A DNA stretch of 64,000 bases, taken from Tubulanus polymorphus. Taxonomy: Eukaryota; Nemertea; Palaeonemertea; Tubulaniformes; Tubulanidae. Below, in pieces: positions 53,603 to 63,128 of the stretch. Numbering within the stretch: position 1 is the stretch's first letter; each line of letters opens with the position of its first letter. The position numbers and the translations under genes are program-made. Below the pieces are notes generated by a model. That model saw nothing but the letters and a program-made list of their open reading frames with translations, was not told the DNA's origin and made no database searches. The DNA is taken from assembly GCF_964204645.1 (NCBI RefSeq), contig NC_134026.1, positions 13,358,450-13,422,449 on the forward strand. The letters run 5' to 3'.

Positions 53603-53796
53603 AGCCCAACGCACACGGCACCGAAAAAACGTTTTTTCCTCGTGAAAAAACGTTTTCGATGTTTTTTTTGTTATGCCGTGTGCGGGGGAGGCAAAACAAA
53701 ACGCCGAACTTAAAATCGTTTTTCACTAGCAAAAAACGTTTCCTGAAAAACGTTTCTGTTTCTGCGAAACAAATGTTTTGCCGTGTGCGCTGGGCT
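53603..53796. mobile_element. 194-bp MITE, PIF/Harbinger-like (TTA target duplication)
   Basis: The inverted ends are AGCCCAACGCACACGGCA and TGCCGTGTGCGCTGGGCT (one mismatch), flanked by TTA on both sides (53,600-53,602 and 53,797-53,799). A 3-bp TTA/TWA duplication is typical of PIF/Harbinger. The interior has repeated AAAAAACGTTT words on both strands. The open frames over it are by-products. Confidence 0.8.
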
Positions 53797-54895
53797 TTAG
53801 CCGATACAAAAACTGATTTCGGTTGATGTCAAATGATAACTCACATGATAGTTTACAGTTTATTTTTATTATAAGTCGCACTGATTTTAGTTCTATGTGC
53901 ATTAGATATAGGTTTAAAACCCATTGATTCACGATACGAAATCCATTTATTAGGATAATTTTCCGTGAGGCTTTAGAAGGCACCATGGTGCTTTCTAAAA
54001 TGATTTCGTCTTGGTGTAGGGCCGGTAGGCCTACTGTAAATTAATAACATTAAATCAAAGAAATGGACAACAGTTCACTAACATATTTCTGATATCGTAC
54101 GATGATTTTAATAATTGAAAATTGGGCTAGGTGAGAGTCAAAATTGCGTTGTTACCATCAATTAAAGTATATAAATCGTTTAATTCGGCTCGGTTTACAT
54201 TCGGATTTTCACATATTTCGGACTAAAATTCAAGTCCCTTTACTAGGTTATTTCTGTTCAAATGAAAACACATTATTTGCATTTCGTCCAATTGACTGAA
54301 TTTCCCATCCCCTGCTGGTGATCCGAATTTAGCGAATTTTCTAATCTTTTGAGCAACTTTAATCGTTTTTATTTTGATTATTTTCCAGTTTTTGTTTTTT
54401 ATGTATTTTGCTATACATTTTTCTTATTGATAAAATAAATTTCAAACGTGAAAAAGTATTACTGTATTGTTTCGATCTTCACTTACAGGTTCAGTCGTGT
54501 GGGTAGATGGTCCAATTCTCTAAAATTCCGTGTATTCTATTCTCCACGGCCAGAACCAAAATCAAACTTTTGGGGTTTAATTAAACAACGGCAATAACGT
54601 TGCATGAGTGGAAATTACAGTTGGATGCTCTGATTGCACACCCGCTATGAACAGACCGCAAAGTAGGTATAAATTGCGTCCGAAGCATAATATGGAATTT
54701 GAACCTACTCACACTGTATGGCATTAGCTCGTCAAAAGATTCCGTTCACAAGCAAACATCAACCAAATTGCTCAATATATATGTTCCGTATATGTTCGGA
54801 GGTCTTCAGCCACGACAATAATTGTTGAGCTTCTGATTTTAATATAAGGCGGTCTTTTCACTTTACTGCAATATGAGTTACAATTTAACTAATAA
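53797..54895. other. Noncoding, no feature recognised
   Basis: No coding region or repeat boundary is supported. Confidence 0.35.
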
Positions 54896-55495
54896 TAAGC
54901 TAATTGCTAGTGAACTTGCTGACACGATATTCCATGGCTCGATTGCGTATGTCCATCCCTCTTTCATCTATGCGCACTGCGTCTTGCTTCTTTTCGATCT
55001 TTGCAGTTTTTAACTCCAAATTTTCCTCAGTTTTAGGGTCTATTATTTCATATAATTCTGCGATTTCTCTGTGATATCCTCTTCAATTCCTGACCTAAAA
55101 ATATGAATGATTTAAAAAGAAATCCATTCTAAAAAATATCAAAAAGCATAGTTGTATCCTACTATGGCATGATTTTTAGGAATAACTTTCAATTTTCAAT
55201 TAGCAATTTAGAATACCAAACTTTTATTTCTTTAGAAACTCATAATGTCGGTAGTTATCATAGTTATATACTCACGCTTTAAAATTATCGCTATTTTCTT
55301 TTTTTCGTTTATCCGTCAGTAGGATTATACGCTCTCTAGCTCGCCCTGCGTCGATCAAAAAATCATCTTTACTTTGCCCACTTTCTGGGATCCGGATATG
55401 GATTGCTGGCTGCCTAATTTTAACAGCCTCCTGTCATCTTCCTCCGAGAATCTGACAGGAGTTTTTTTTACCCGTGGCCATTTTAGTAACGGTTG
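54896..55495 (-). pseudogene. Possible Myb/SANT-like gene remnant with coiled-coil tail
   Basis: From ~55,480 the minus strand has an ATG followed, after a one-base shift, by VRFSEEDDRRLLKL, which resembles the beginning of a Myb/SANT helix. Further on come GRARERIILLTDKRKKENSD and, beyond a possible intron (55,075-55,275), REIAELYEIIDPKTEENLEL, then KIEKKQDAVRIDERGMDIRN. The arrangement of a SANT-like start plus coiled coil matches accessory proteins of Harbinger elements and also many host genes. The frame is broken, and the call is tentative. Confidence 0.35.
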
Positions 55496-56455
55496 TCGTT
55501 ATATTAAAAAGGAACTAAATTTCATTTCGTAACGCGAACGTATAGAAATGGACCGTAGGGGCGACTGCTAGTAAAGGACTTTTTAACAAAAGACTGACCA
55601 ATCCTTCATATTGATACGCCTCGAGATGAGTTGCCGCATCCCGATGATTTCAACCCAAGTTTTAAATTCGCACACTTAAATATTCAAAACGTAACAACCA
55701 AAAGTCATCTATTAATTAATTATTCTGTTCGATCGATCTAGAAAGGCGTAATTTTGATTTTTCGATGGTTTTAGTAGCATAAAACCACATTCCCTGGAGC
55801 AAACGACATATCGGCCACCATACTATTTCAGACGTTTACGTTGGCGTTCACGTTGCCCGTGCTTAAACTCTGTATTGACATTTTTGCAACATGTTCGCGT
55901 TATGAATAGATACAACGCTATTGAAGTTTTCAGTTTCAAGCATTTTCTAGTCGGAACACTACTCTTAAGATGATGATTTATGACCAATACAATATATAGC
56001 CAAGTTAATAAGATTCCAAGGGTAATCCAAATGGCAGAGTAAATGGTAGAAATTTGGCAAATAGTTGTTAAGAATAAAACTGCATCCAGTTTTCGCGGAA
56101 TGTATTCCTATAGCTGCCCCATAGAAACTCAAATCAATACCCATGCAGGATGGAAATGCGAAAGATTTAAGAGACAGCAAAGCCAGGAATAGGAGTTATT
56201 TACTGTTAAGATTATCGACAATACATAAAAAGCTATAACTGTATATATAAAGTTAATATGAAATGAACCATGAAAATGGGTGGCATGAGATTAGATGTTA
56301 AACATATGAAGTAGGCTAAATTTCCCTACATTGACCATTATGTTAGTTTTAAAAAGCTGACATACACTAGAATTTATGCAATAGGGGGTAACATAATATA
56401 TAACTGGGTAACTAGGATTTGAGTTAAATCACTCACGTATTGGTGAAAGCCTTAC
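55496..56455. other. Noncoding; one 71-codon ORF without support
   Basis: The minus-strand open frame at 55,965-56,180 is hydrophobic and cysteine-containing but has neither splice-site partners nor recognisable homology. No other feature is seen. Confidence 0.3.
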
Positions 56456-56578
56456 CTCCAGATACTTTTATCAGCTGAAACGTATTAGCACTTGATCTAT
56501 TCGAGCACATATATTGGTGACATCTTTTGCTGTACCTTCCATACGGCTGAATACATGTCCCATCCGGTGTCTGGCAAC
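56456..56578 (-). CDS. Exon, related cysteine module
   Basis: A 123-bp exon has acceptor CTTCAG and donor GGTAAGG, phase 1-1. It encodes CQTPDGTCIQPYGRY, then RCHQYMC and a VSGG tail, again C-x6-C-x10-C-x4-C. It is closest to type a by its start (PDGTC) and the GG end, but clearly diverged. It lies 20 kb upstream of the cassettes on the same strand, so it is either an upstream exon of the same gene or part of a neighbouring paralogue. Confidence 0.75.
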
Positions 56579-58754
56579 CTGAAGTAGTTGCATAGTTAGT
56601 AGCCAGGTAAGTATTTGCTTAAAAGGCTTACACCTGGGACAAATTGCAACAGGTTTGTTTCTATTTCGGTACTGGTAATTGTTAGGTAATTGTTTTGAAA
56701 CGAGATTGTGGATATCAGCATTACTGAATTATGCAGTTACTCTAAGTGAGGTAAATAGAGAATATGTTGACAAATTTGTTCAGTAGCTAAAAGAACAATA
56801 TGATAGATAGGTAGAAGAGCAATATCTTCCATATAATTTATCCATGTACACAATGGCTTGCATAGATTTTCTAAACTTGATTTGACAAAAAGTTATCAGT
56901 AACAATTAGCTGACGAAAAGCTTGAACACTTGAAACTAAGTGAATGTAATTAACTTTTGCAGGTAGAAATGACCATGGGAACATACGCAATGTATGAAAA
57001 TATTCTAGACCTAAAGGCTAAAGGATAATCATGTTCAGGTTATTATGTTTACTACATGTATTCATTTACAGTGCATGTTGGTTATTATTTTCCGTACAAT
57101 TGTGTGGGAAGTAAGATAAACCAGTGACTGGCATAATCGGTTTTTTAAAACATGTACATGAGTAATGAATTTTCCAATTCCAACAAATAAGGTAAATATT
57201 TTTATGAGGGTGCTAGAAGGCTCAGCCTACCTCAAAATTACTGTTTTAATGAAAATTGTGATTTCCTGATGAAACTTATCTCTTGATACTGATCTTACTA
57301 GGCTTAGCCTCAAAATCTATTTCGATTTTGAAAATACGTACTTTATTACGCTTCAATTTGTGCCGCATCGGCGACGAACGAGAGAGCTATTATGACGACT
57401 AGCCAAGAACTCGTCCAAGGACGGGTTTTATCGCGATCGATTTGATAACTTTGCTTCTCGTGGAAAACACAGGTATTAATTCATCTTAAAATTGGCCCCT
57501 CTTAATTTTTTGATTGGTAGATTTGACTTGACTTGATTTCAAGGAAACTTCGGCTACCTTGCGCTTGATACAAAAGCACACAGCCCGCCCGAACCCGTAA
57601 TAAAGTTTCGCAGTTATCCGTATGAATGGTATAATTATAGGTATGAATGTTATGCGGTATGTGATCTAGTGCCTGTAGATGCCATATTGAATCTCGGGAT
57701 TGTTACCATATTCGCATTCATAATAAGCCCACAATCATCCTTTTATGAAACGAGCGGGATAATGATGACTTCCGTATGTCCCGGCGAAATAAAGCACAAA
57801 TTATCTTGAAGAACATCAGTTTAATGAGACAAACAATTCGTTAACTCGACGAAAGAGTACTATTCTTAAGACTCTATTCCCTAGCAAATCAATGCGGTTA
57901 ATACGATTGCTAATCGAGCCACACTGATATGCTGTACGTCTGATTTTAAATGTTCGGTTGACATTTATTTTACCTAAACTCTTCAAACGATCTATTTTCA
58001 ATTCCCGTACACCATAATGAGCTAAGGCAGTATATAAAAGATTCTCGCAGCTGATAAATTTCCGAGAGTAAATTCCACTTTTTAATTTAAACAACATCAG
58101 CATTGCGTTTGTTCGGAATCACCGAAATTATTTCGATCATACATGGACGGTGTTTTGCAAAAGTCAGCTATGCCACAAGATGAAAAGTTTTGATAACAGC
58201 TGCTGGGGTAAGTATCGAATCATTTTTGTGTATTCCATTTTGCAATATAAGCTTACCTACATCGTTCCACGTATTGTGGTGGATAATGATTTCAGATGAT
58301 TGTTAGTTTCAGGTTGAGTATCGTAAGTCCTATTTTGCAAAGAAAGCTGTGTGGGTTAGATGGTTTTATGTAAAATTATACTTGATGGGTGATGGAATTT
58401 GCCTTACATTTCGTATAACCCTCCACGCCTCATACCTTTGAAGGAGTAAGGAATAGTGCAATGCTATTTTTTGCAGTGAACAGCCCTTGAAATCTGAGTC
58501 TGAGTGCTGTTCATCGGGATCGTCATAGTTCATAGTTTACAACGACGTCGATGAAGCACGTAGCCAGAGAACACGTCTTGTGGCACCACCTGTAATTGCG
58601 GTGCCCCCTGTTATTTTCCGTCATTCGTTTATGTTCATTTACTATTGGTTCGCGATTTTGAATTTCATTTTCCAAAATGGTTATCTTACTTATGATATCT
58701 ATATACCGATTATCTATAAATCAGTGAAATAAGTTGATTTTGAAAAACGAAGAA
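56579..58754. other. Noncoding; possible unassigned exon at 57.8-58.1 kb
   Basis: The minus-strand frame at 57,816-58,103 (95 codons, basic, with FKIRRTAYQCGSISNRINRI) resembles protein-coding text by composition but has no recognised family and no splice partner. The rest is unannotated DNA. Confidence 0.3.
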
Positions 58755-58805
58755 AATGCCATGCCAAAGGCCAAATGCCATGCCATGCCAGGATTAGAAC
58801 TTGCA
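58755..58805 (+). repeat. ATGCC-rich short repeat, second copy
   Basis: GCCATGCCAAAGGCC, then AAATGCCATGCCATGCCAGG and ATTAGAAC: counterpart of 1,628-1,690. Confidence 0.5.
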
Positions 58806-59362
58806 CATAAAAAAACTTTGTCATATAAAATAAGTTCTTATTTTCATATAATAAAATCTCAAAATGATGATTTTAGGGTTAGCTGACTTCCATGTAACAC
58901 CATTCAGATATTCTCGCTTACCATTTGGTTGAATTATCCATCCAATATTTTGTACGTAAAAATCACTTTCGATTCTTTGGTTATGATCAAAACGACCTGT
59001 TGTAAAGTCGTTTTTGCTACTGAATTCGTCGGTTGTAATTTAGTTTAGGACTAGTACTTAGGATCTGTACCTCATCACTCTCATCACTAAGCTTATTCAA
59101 TCTGATTGTTATTAAGTTCCTGGTGCATTAGATGTAGAGTATGATTGCCTCGCAGTTGTTGAGTGTTCGTCTTTTTGTGGAGAAATCTCTGCTTGTTCAT
59201 TTCCATGTTTTGTAGAAGACCGGTATTGTCCGGCATTAATATCGTTTCGTGGTACTTTTTATAATTGCTTGTCGAGGTTTGCAACCCGGCCTGTATAGTA
59301 GCAGTAATTAGAAGATGGCGTTTTCAGATCAGAGGTCGAGAGGTCGAGACACCACTCATCAA

Positions 59363-59607
59363 AGCTAGGCTCTAGTGAGAACGGACGATTGCTCTGTGAC
59401 ACACATATACAGTGAGTGCGCGTAACAACAACTGCGCGTGGATAGATCGATACAGTGAGTCTCTACTGAGAACGGTTATTAACGCGTGTGCTATTACTGT
59501 AGTAGTACAGTGATTGCGTGTCAACTGTACCCGGATAAATAGATGCTGTGAGGCTTGGGTGAGAACGGTTAATAGCGTGTTTGTTATATACAGGGGAAGT
59601 AATCCCC
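59363..59607 (+). repeat. ~90-bp tandem repeat inserted in the terminal region of Maverick B
   Basis: Three units carry GTGAGAACGG or CTGAGAACGGTTATT followed by a GCGTG.. segment (starts near 59,371, 59,463 and 59,549). The insert is bracketed by CCACTCATCA on both sides (59,353 and 59,610), so it looks like an insertion or expansion relative to the shorter ends of elements A, D and E. Confidence 0.6.
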
Positions 59608-59641
59608 ACTCATCACCACAAGTAATTTGTTTTCCTTATAA

Positions 59642-59968
59642 ATGGGAGATAGAAAAGCATTCTTAGCAACAATAAATAACAGAATAAAACCAGCAAAAAA
59701 ACAATTTGAAATAAAAAAGTTAGTTGATGTTACAAAAGAAATTGAACATAAAATATTGAAATTAGAAAAGATAAAAACTAAATATGGAGAGAAAGTATCA
59801 GCGAATTTAAGCTACTGTAATGTTAGTACATCACGAGAATTTAAAGTGTTTTTACCCGATAAATGGGTTTCATTGAGTACAGAGGAATTGAAAGATTTAG
59901 TAGGATTTAAAATAATATATCATGGAAAAAATGAAGACGGCCATCATGATTTAGAAATTGTTGATTAA
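59642..59968 (+). CDS. Maverick B left-end protein, 108 aa, unknown function
   Basis: An intact frame starts in TTATAAATGGGAG. The N-terminal half is lysine-rich and helical (KKQFEIKKLVDVTKEIEHKI); the C-terminal half has FKVFLPDKWVSLS and GFKIIYHGKNEDGHHDLEI. It is conserved in element A (22,552) and, as an inverted piece, at A's right end. It is the only plus-strand gene at this end and faces the structural cluster, with which it converges. No family recognised; not a toxin-like or enzyme-like sequence by eye. Confidence 0.75.
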   Translation: MGDRKAFLATINNRIKPAKKQFEIKKLVDVTKEIEHKILKLEKIKTKYGEKVSANLSYCNVSTSREFKVFLPDKWVSLSTEELKDLVGFKIIYHGKNEDGHHDLEIVD

Positions 59969-60106
59969 ATTTAAAAAAAATAAATTAATAAAAATAATGA
60001 ATATCTAGAATCCGAAATGACTTATCTGGACAATTTAATTGCTCCGCATAGATGGTGCCATAAACGGCACCCACACAGTGATAAACAAAAGTAGTGAGAT
60101 ATTCAA

Positions 60107-60520
60107 TTAATTAAAAAAAATTATTTTTTTTTGCTTTTTTTCTAAAATATTAATCCATTTTTTTTTTATTATCAATTTTGGAATTTCAGAAGTATTTTCA
60201 TTTTTGATAGCAGTTGTTTCAGGATTATCAATATCATGAATTTTATTTGATTTCTTATACCAATTACACCCAATTAAAATGAATACAATTACAAATCCAA
60301 CTGTAAAATATAAATATTTCTCAAATATTCTATTATCAGAAGGAGTAGAAATAACAATATTTTCACCATTTTTATTAACATTTTTATTACTTATTTTTTC
60401 TTTTACAGCTTTTTTATATTCTTGTGATTTAATTCCTAATCGTCGAGACCATTCAATTTGTTTCTGAGTTCTCGGTTTTTTCTTCACAGTTAATTCCTTC
60501 ACTTCTTTCACCTCGCTCAT
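60107..60520 (-). CDS. Maverick B single-pass membrane protein, 137 aa
   Basis: The frame is intact. The start is in AATAAATGAGC. The N-terminus is basic (VKKKPRTQKQIEWSRRLGIK), a hydrophobic segment lies at residues ~68-86 (YLYFTVGFVIVFILIGCNW), and the C-terminal region is charged and ends in a lysine-rich tail. It overlaps the end of the upstream gene by 68 bp in a different frame. Position among virion genes suggests a membrane or virion role; this is inferred. A decayed copy is at 22,889-23,274. Confidence 0.7.
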   Translation of the reverse strand: MSEVKEVKELTVKKKPRTQKQIEWSRRLGIKSQEYKKAVKEKISNKNVNKNGENIVISTPSDNRIFEKYLYFTVGFVIVFILIGCNWYKKSNKIHDIDNPETTAIKNENTSEIPKLIIKKKWINILEKKQKKIIFFN

Positions 60521-61058
60521 TTATTATAGAAATATTTTTACTTTCAATATTTGAAAATGTTATAACCCCAGTTGATAATAATGTCATAAATCCTCCTAAT
60601 TGAAACGATAAATATCCAATCCATTTATTTAATTCAGTCATAACTAAATAATCATTTTTTAAATCGGAATATAATCTATTTTCATCTTCAATTGGTAGTA
60701 TATAATTACATAATTTACTATAACCTTTTACTACATTTTCTGATATCGCGTCATTAATTTTAGCTGTTCTCGCGGCTTCATAAATCTTAAATAATCTAAT
60801 AATTTCAACTGATTTCATTGTATCTAATTCATTATAAGTTAAATTTTTATCAACAAATTTTTTACATTTTCCAGATGCTATTAATATTTCTAATTGATGT
60901 TTGCAATAAAGATAATATTCATAATTATTATTTGTTGTAACATTATTTAAAGCACCATCATCTGGAGTTAATTTGTTTTCTGTTATTCCTAAATCATCTA
61001 AAGTTTTTTCAATTGGAACATCACCATTTTTAGATTTTATTTTCTTTTCACCTACCAT
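60453..61058 (-). CDS. Maverick B 201-aa protein, unknown
   Basis: The frame is intact. The start is in TTATATAAATGGTAGG. Helical and charged for the first ~145 residues, with a C-terminal hydrophobic stretch (LSFQLGGFMTLLSTGVITF at ~149-167) and an acidic tail, so it may be membrane-anchored. It is conserved in element A (decayed). It overlaps the membrane-protein gene downstream. No family recognised. Confidence 0.7.
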   Translation of the reverse strand: MVGEKKIKSKNGDVPIEKTLDDLGITENKLTPDDGALNNVTTNNNYEYYLYCKHQLEILIASGKCKKFVDKNLTYNELDTMKSVEIIRLFKIYEAARTAKINDAISENVVKGYSKLCNYILPIEDENRLYSDLKNDYLVMTELNKWIGYLSFQLGGFMTLLSTGVITFSNIESKNISIINERGERSEGINCEEKTENSETN

Positions 61059-61090
61059 TTATATAACAAAAAAATTAATTGTGTTATGTT

Positions 61091-61335
61091 GCAACTAGAA
61101 TTTAACTAGAATGTAACTAGAATTCAACTAGATTAACAAGCTACTTGCAATATTGTTGTTTTTGTTGATTTCTTGTTAAATCTAGTTGATTTTTGTTTCA
61201 ACTACTAACAACTAGAATTCAACTAGAATGTAAATAGAATTAAACTAGATTAACAAGCTAGTTAAAATATTGTTAAATCTATTTGATTTTTGTTACAAAT
61301 ACTAATAACTAGAATTCAACTAGATTAACAAACTA
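61091..61335. repeat. CTAGTT-rich tandem repeat upstream of the 201-aa gene (B)
   Basis: The same repeat as in element A (23,838-24,150): AACTAGAATTTAACTAGAATG and ACTAGATTAACAAGCTAGTT words with T-rich spacers, two to three units. It fills almost the whole gap between the ATPase and the 201-aa gene. Confidence 0.7.
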
Positions 61336-61951
61336 ATTGAATTTGAATAAATTCATATTTAAATGGGTGTTGTAATCTAAATAATAATTTTGATCTTTTA
61401 ATATTTTTCAACTTATCCATATATTCATTATGTAAATCATGTGGAATAATATCATTTTCCTCAAGTGCATTTTTCATCGATTTTCTATCTTTATTGTAGA
61501 ATAAAACTAGAAATCTAATGTTTTCTCTAAAGTCTTTAACAATTGAATTATATTTTTGATTTAAAACCCAAGTTGTTATCCCAAAATGGCTCCCAGATAA
61601 AGCTAAATAGCATAACTCACTTTCTCTAACTTTTGAATCATGTAGATTAGCACAATCATCTATAATGAATAATGTATTTGATCCTTTATAAATATCAATT
61701 GCTATTTTAATACAATTATCTAAATTTTCTTTTACTGTTTTAGGATCTAATATAATAAATTTATTATTCCTAGTAATATTTCTATCATAAGTTTGATTAA
61801 ATTCACATGTTGGGCAAAATAATACTATATTATCAAAATAGTTTTCATAAACAGTTTCTAATAAATTTAATATAAAATAAGTTTTTCCACAATTTGTTAC
61901 ACCAGAAATTAACATATTATGAGGCTCAAATATGAATAATTCCTTATTCAT
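61325..61951 (-). CDS. Maverick B FtsK/HerA-like packaging ATPase, 208 aa
   Basis: An intact P-loop ATPase. Walker A is GVTNCGKT at residues 17-24, Walker B is LFIIDD at 94-99, and a Gln at 132 in WVLNQK sits where these packaging ATPases have a sensor residue. Length fits the compact Polinton/virophage-type DNA-packaging ATPases, which pump DNA into capsids; its presence is the usual sign that Polintons derive from viruses. The integrase stop codon TAA is immediately followed by this ATG. The start is within ATATATAAATGAAT. Confidence 0.9.
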   Translation of the reverse strand: MNKELFIFEPHNMLISGVTNCGKTYFILNLLETVYENYFDNIVLFCPTCEFNQTYDRNITRNNKFIILDPKTVKENLDNCIKIAIDIYKGSNTLFIIDDCANLHDSKVRESELCYLALSGSHFGITTWVLNQKYNSIVKDFRENIRFLVLFYNKDRKSMKNALEENDIIPHDLHNEYMDKLKNIKRSKLLFRLQHPFKYEFIQIQLVC

Positions 61952-63076
61952 TTATATATTTTTAATTTTAGTTGATAATATCCATTCATTGAATTTATCT
62001 GGCCATCCAACCCATTTTACTAAAGAATATTTTTTTCTTTTAATAGTTTTTGTTTTTAATACTTTTTCAATTTTATATTCTTGTTCTAGATTTTCAGTAG
62101 TTAAACTTAATTCTTCTTCGTAAAAGTAGCCATGAACTTCTTCACCATCTAAATCTTCTAATTTATAGACATATGGTTTTGTTGTTATTACCTTTTTTAT
62201 TTTATATATTTCCCTAGTAAAATTTCGATCGTATCCTTTATCAAATATCTTTTTATACTTAGAAATTCTAACATTTTGACCAACTTTAAATTTAGGTTCA
62301 CCAAAATCATCTACAAGAAATGCTCCATATGAATTATTCCAAACAATTTCAGCATTTTCAGGTTTTCTAGCATCAATAGGTTTCATTCCAATAGAAGAAT
62401 GATAAGAATTATTATATCCTTCTATCAATTTTGGTAAAACATCAATCCATTTAAAAGTATTATTTGCTGTAAAATATTTCCACATTCTTGTTCTTAATGT
62501 TCTATTAAATCGTTCAACAACTGCTGCTTTTTTATCTGATTTTGTTGAAAAATATTTAATATTATGATTGTCTAAGAGTTCATGAACAAGTGAATTATCA
62601 AACTCTTTTCCATCATCAAATTGTATTTTTTCTGGTTTTAGTTTATCATCCAAAAGAAATTTTCTTAAAACATTTGATGTTTGTACAGCATCTTTTCTAT
62701 AAAGTGGGAAGCTCCATACATAACGACTAAAAATATCAATTATATTCAATAACCACCAATAATCATCATTATCTTTCTTAACATATTTCATATCAATTAA
62801 ATCTCCTTGCCACTGTTGATCTACATAACTTACCATAGTTTTACGAGTTTTATATTTTCTAACAATTTTTTTATGTGTTGTATATGTTGGTTGTTCTAAC
62901 ATAAATTCATTTATATCTTTATATTTAACTAAATTTTGTGGGATTATCTTATCTAATTTATCTTGTTTTACTTTACGCCATATATTTTTAGTAGAAGAAT
63001 AAGCAACCGAACTCTCAGGGTTGTAATATAAATTTCTTAAATATTGTTCTTTAGTATTAGGAGTTTTTTTTACCAC
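61952..63076 (-). CDS. Maverick B retroviral-type integrase with C-terminal chromodomain
   Basis: 374 codons are open. The rve core has catalytic Asp in WQGDLIDM (~92), Asp in FDDGKEF (~154) and Glu in VVERFNRTLR (188), an intact DDE triad. A chromodomain follows at residues ~333-374 (YKIEKVL, KKYSLVKWVGWPDKFNEWIL). The integrase inserts the element with a 6-bp target duplication, and the chromodomain probably guides it to certain chromatin. The open frame starts at GTG. However, ATATATAAATGGG lies six bases upstream in another frame just before a run of eight A, so a one-base insertion has probably shifted the true ATG out of frame. Confidence 0.9.
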   Translation of the reverse strand: MVKKTPNTKEQYLRNLYYNPESSVAYSSTKNIWRKVKQDKLDKIIPQNLVKYKDINEFMLEQPTYTTHKKIVRKYKTRKTMVSYVDQQWQGDLIDMKYVKKDNDDYWWLLNIIDIFSRYVWSFPLYRKDAVQTSNVLRKFLLDDKLKPEKIQFDDGKEFDNSLVHELLDNHNIKYFSTKSDKKAAVVERFNRTLRTRMWKYFTANNTFKWIDVLPKLIEGYNNSYHSSIGMKPIDARKPENAEIVWNNSYGAFLVDDFGEPKFKVGQNVRISKYKKIFDKGYDRNFTREIYKIKKVITTKPYVYKLEDLDGEEVHGYFYEEELSLTTENLEQEYKIEKVLKTKTIKRKKYSLVKWVGWPDKFNEWILSTKIKNI

Positions 63077-63128
63077 CCATTTATATATCCTTAATTTTAA
63101 CTTTATATTTCTAATATTGAATACTATC

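Noticed and set aside
53494-53986. Two open frames at 53.5-54.0 kb
   Set aside because: Both cross the 194-bp MITE with TTA duplication; their apparent protein text is the MITE's AAAAAACGTTT words.
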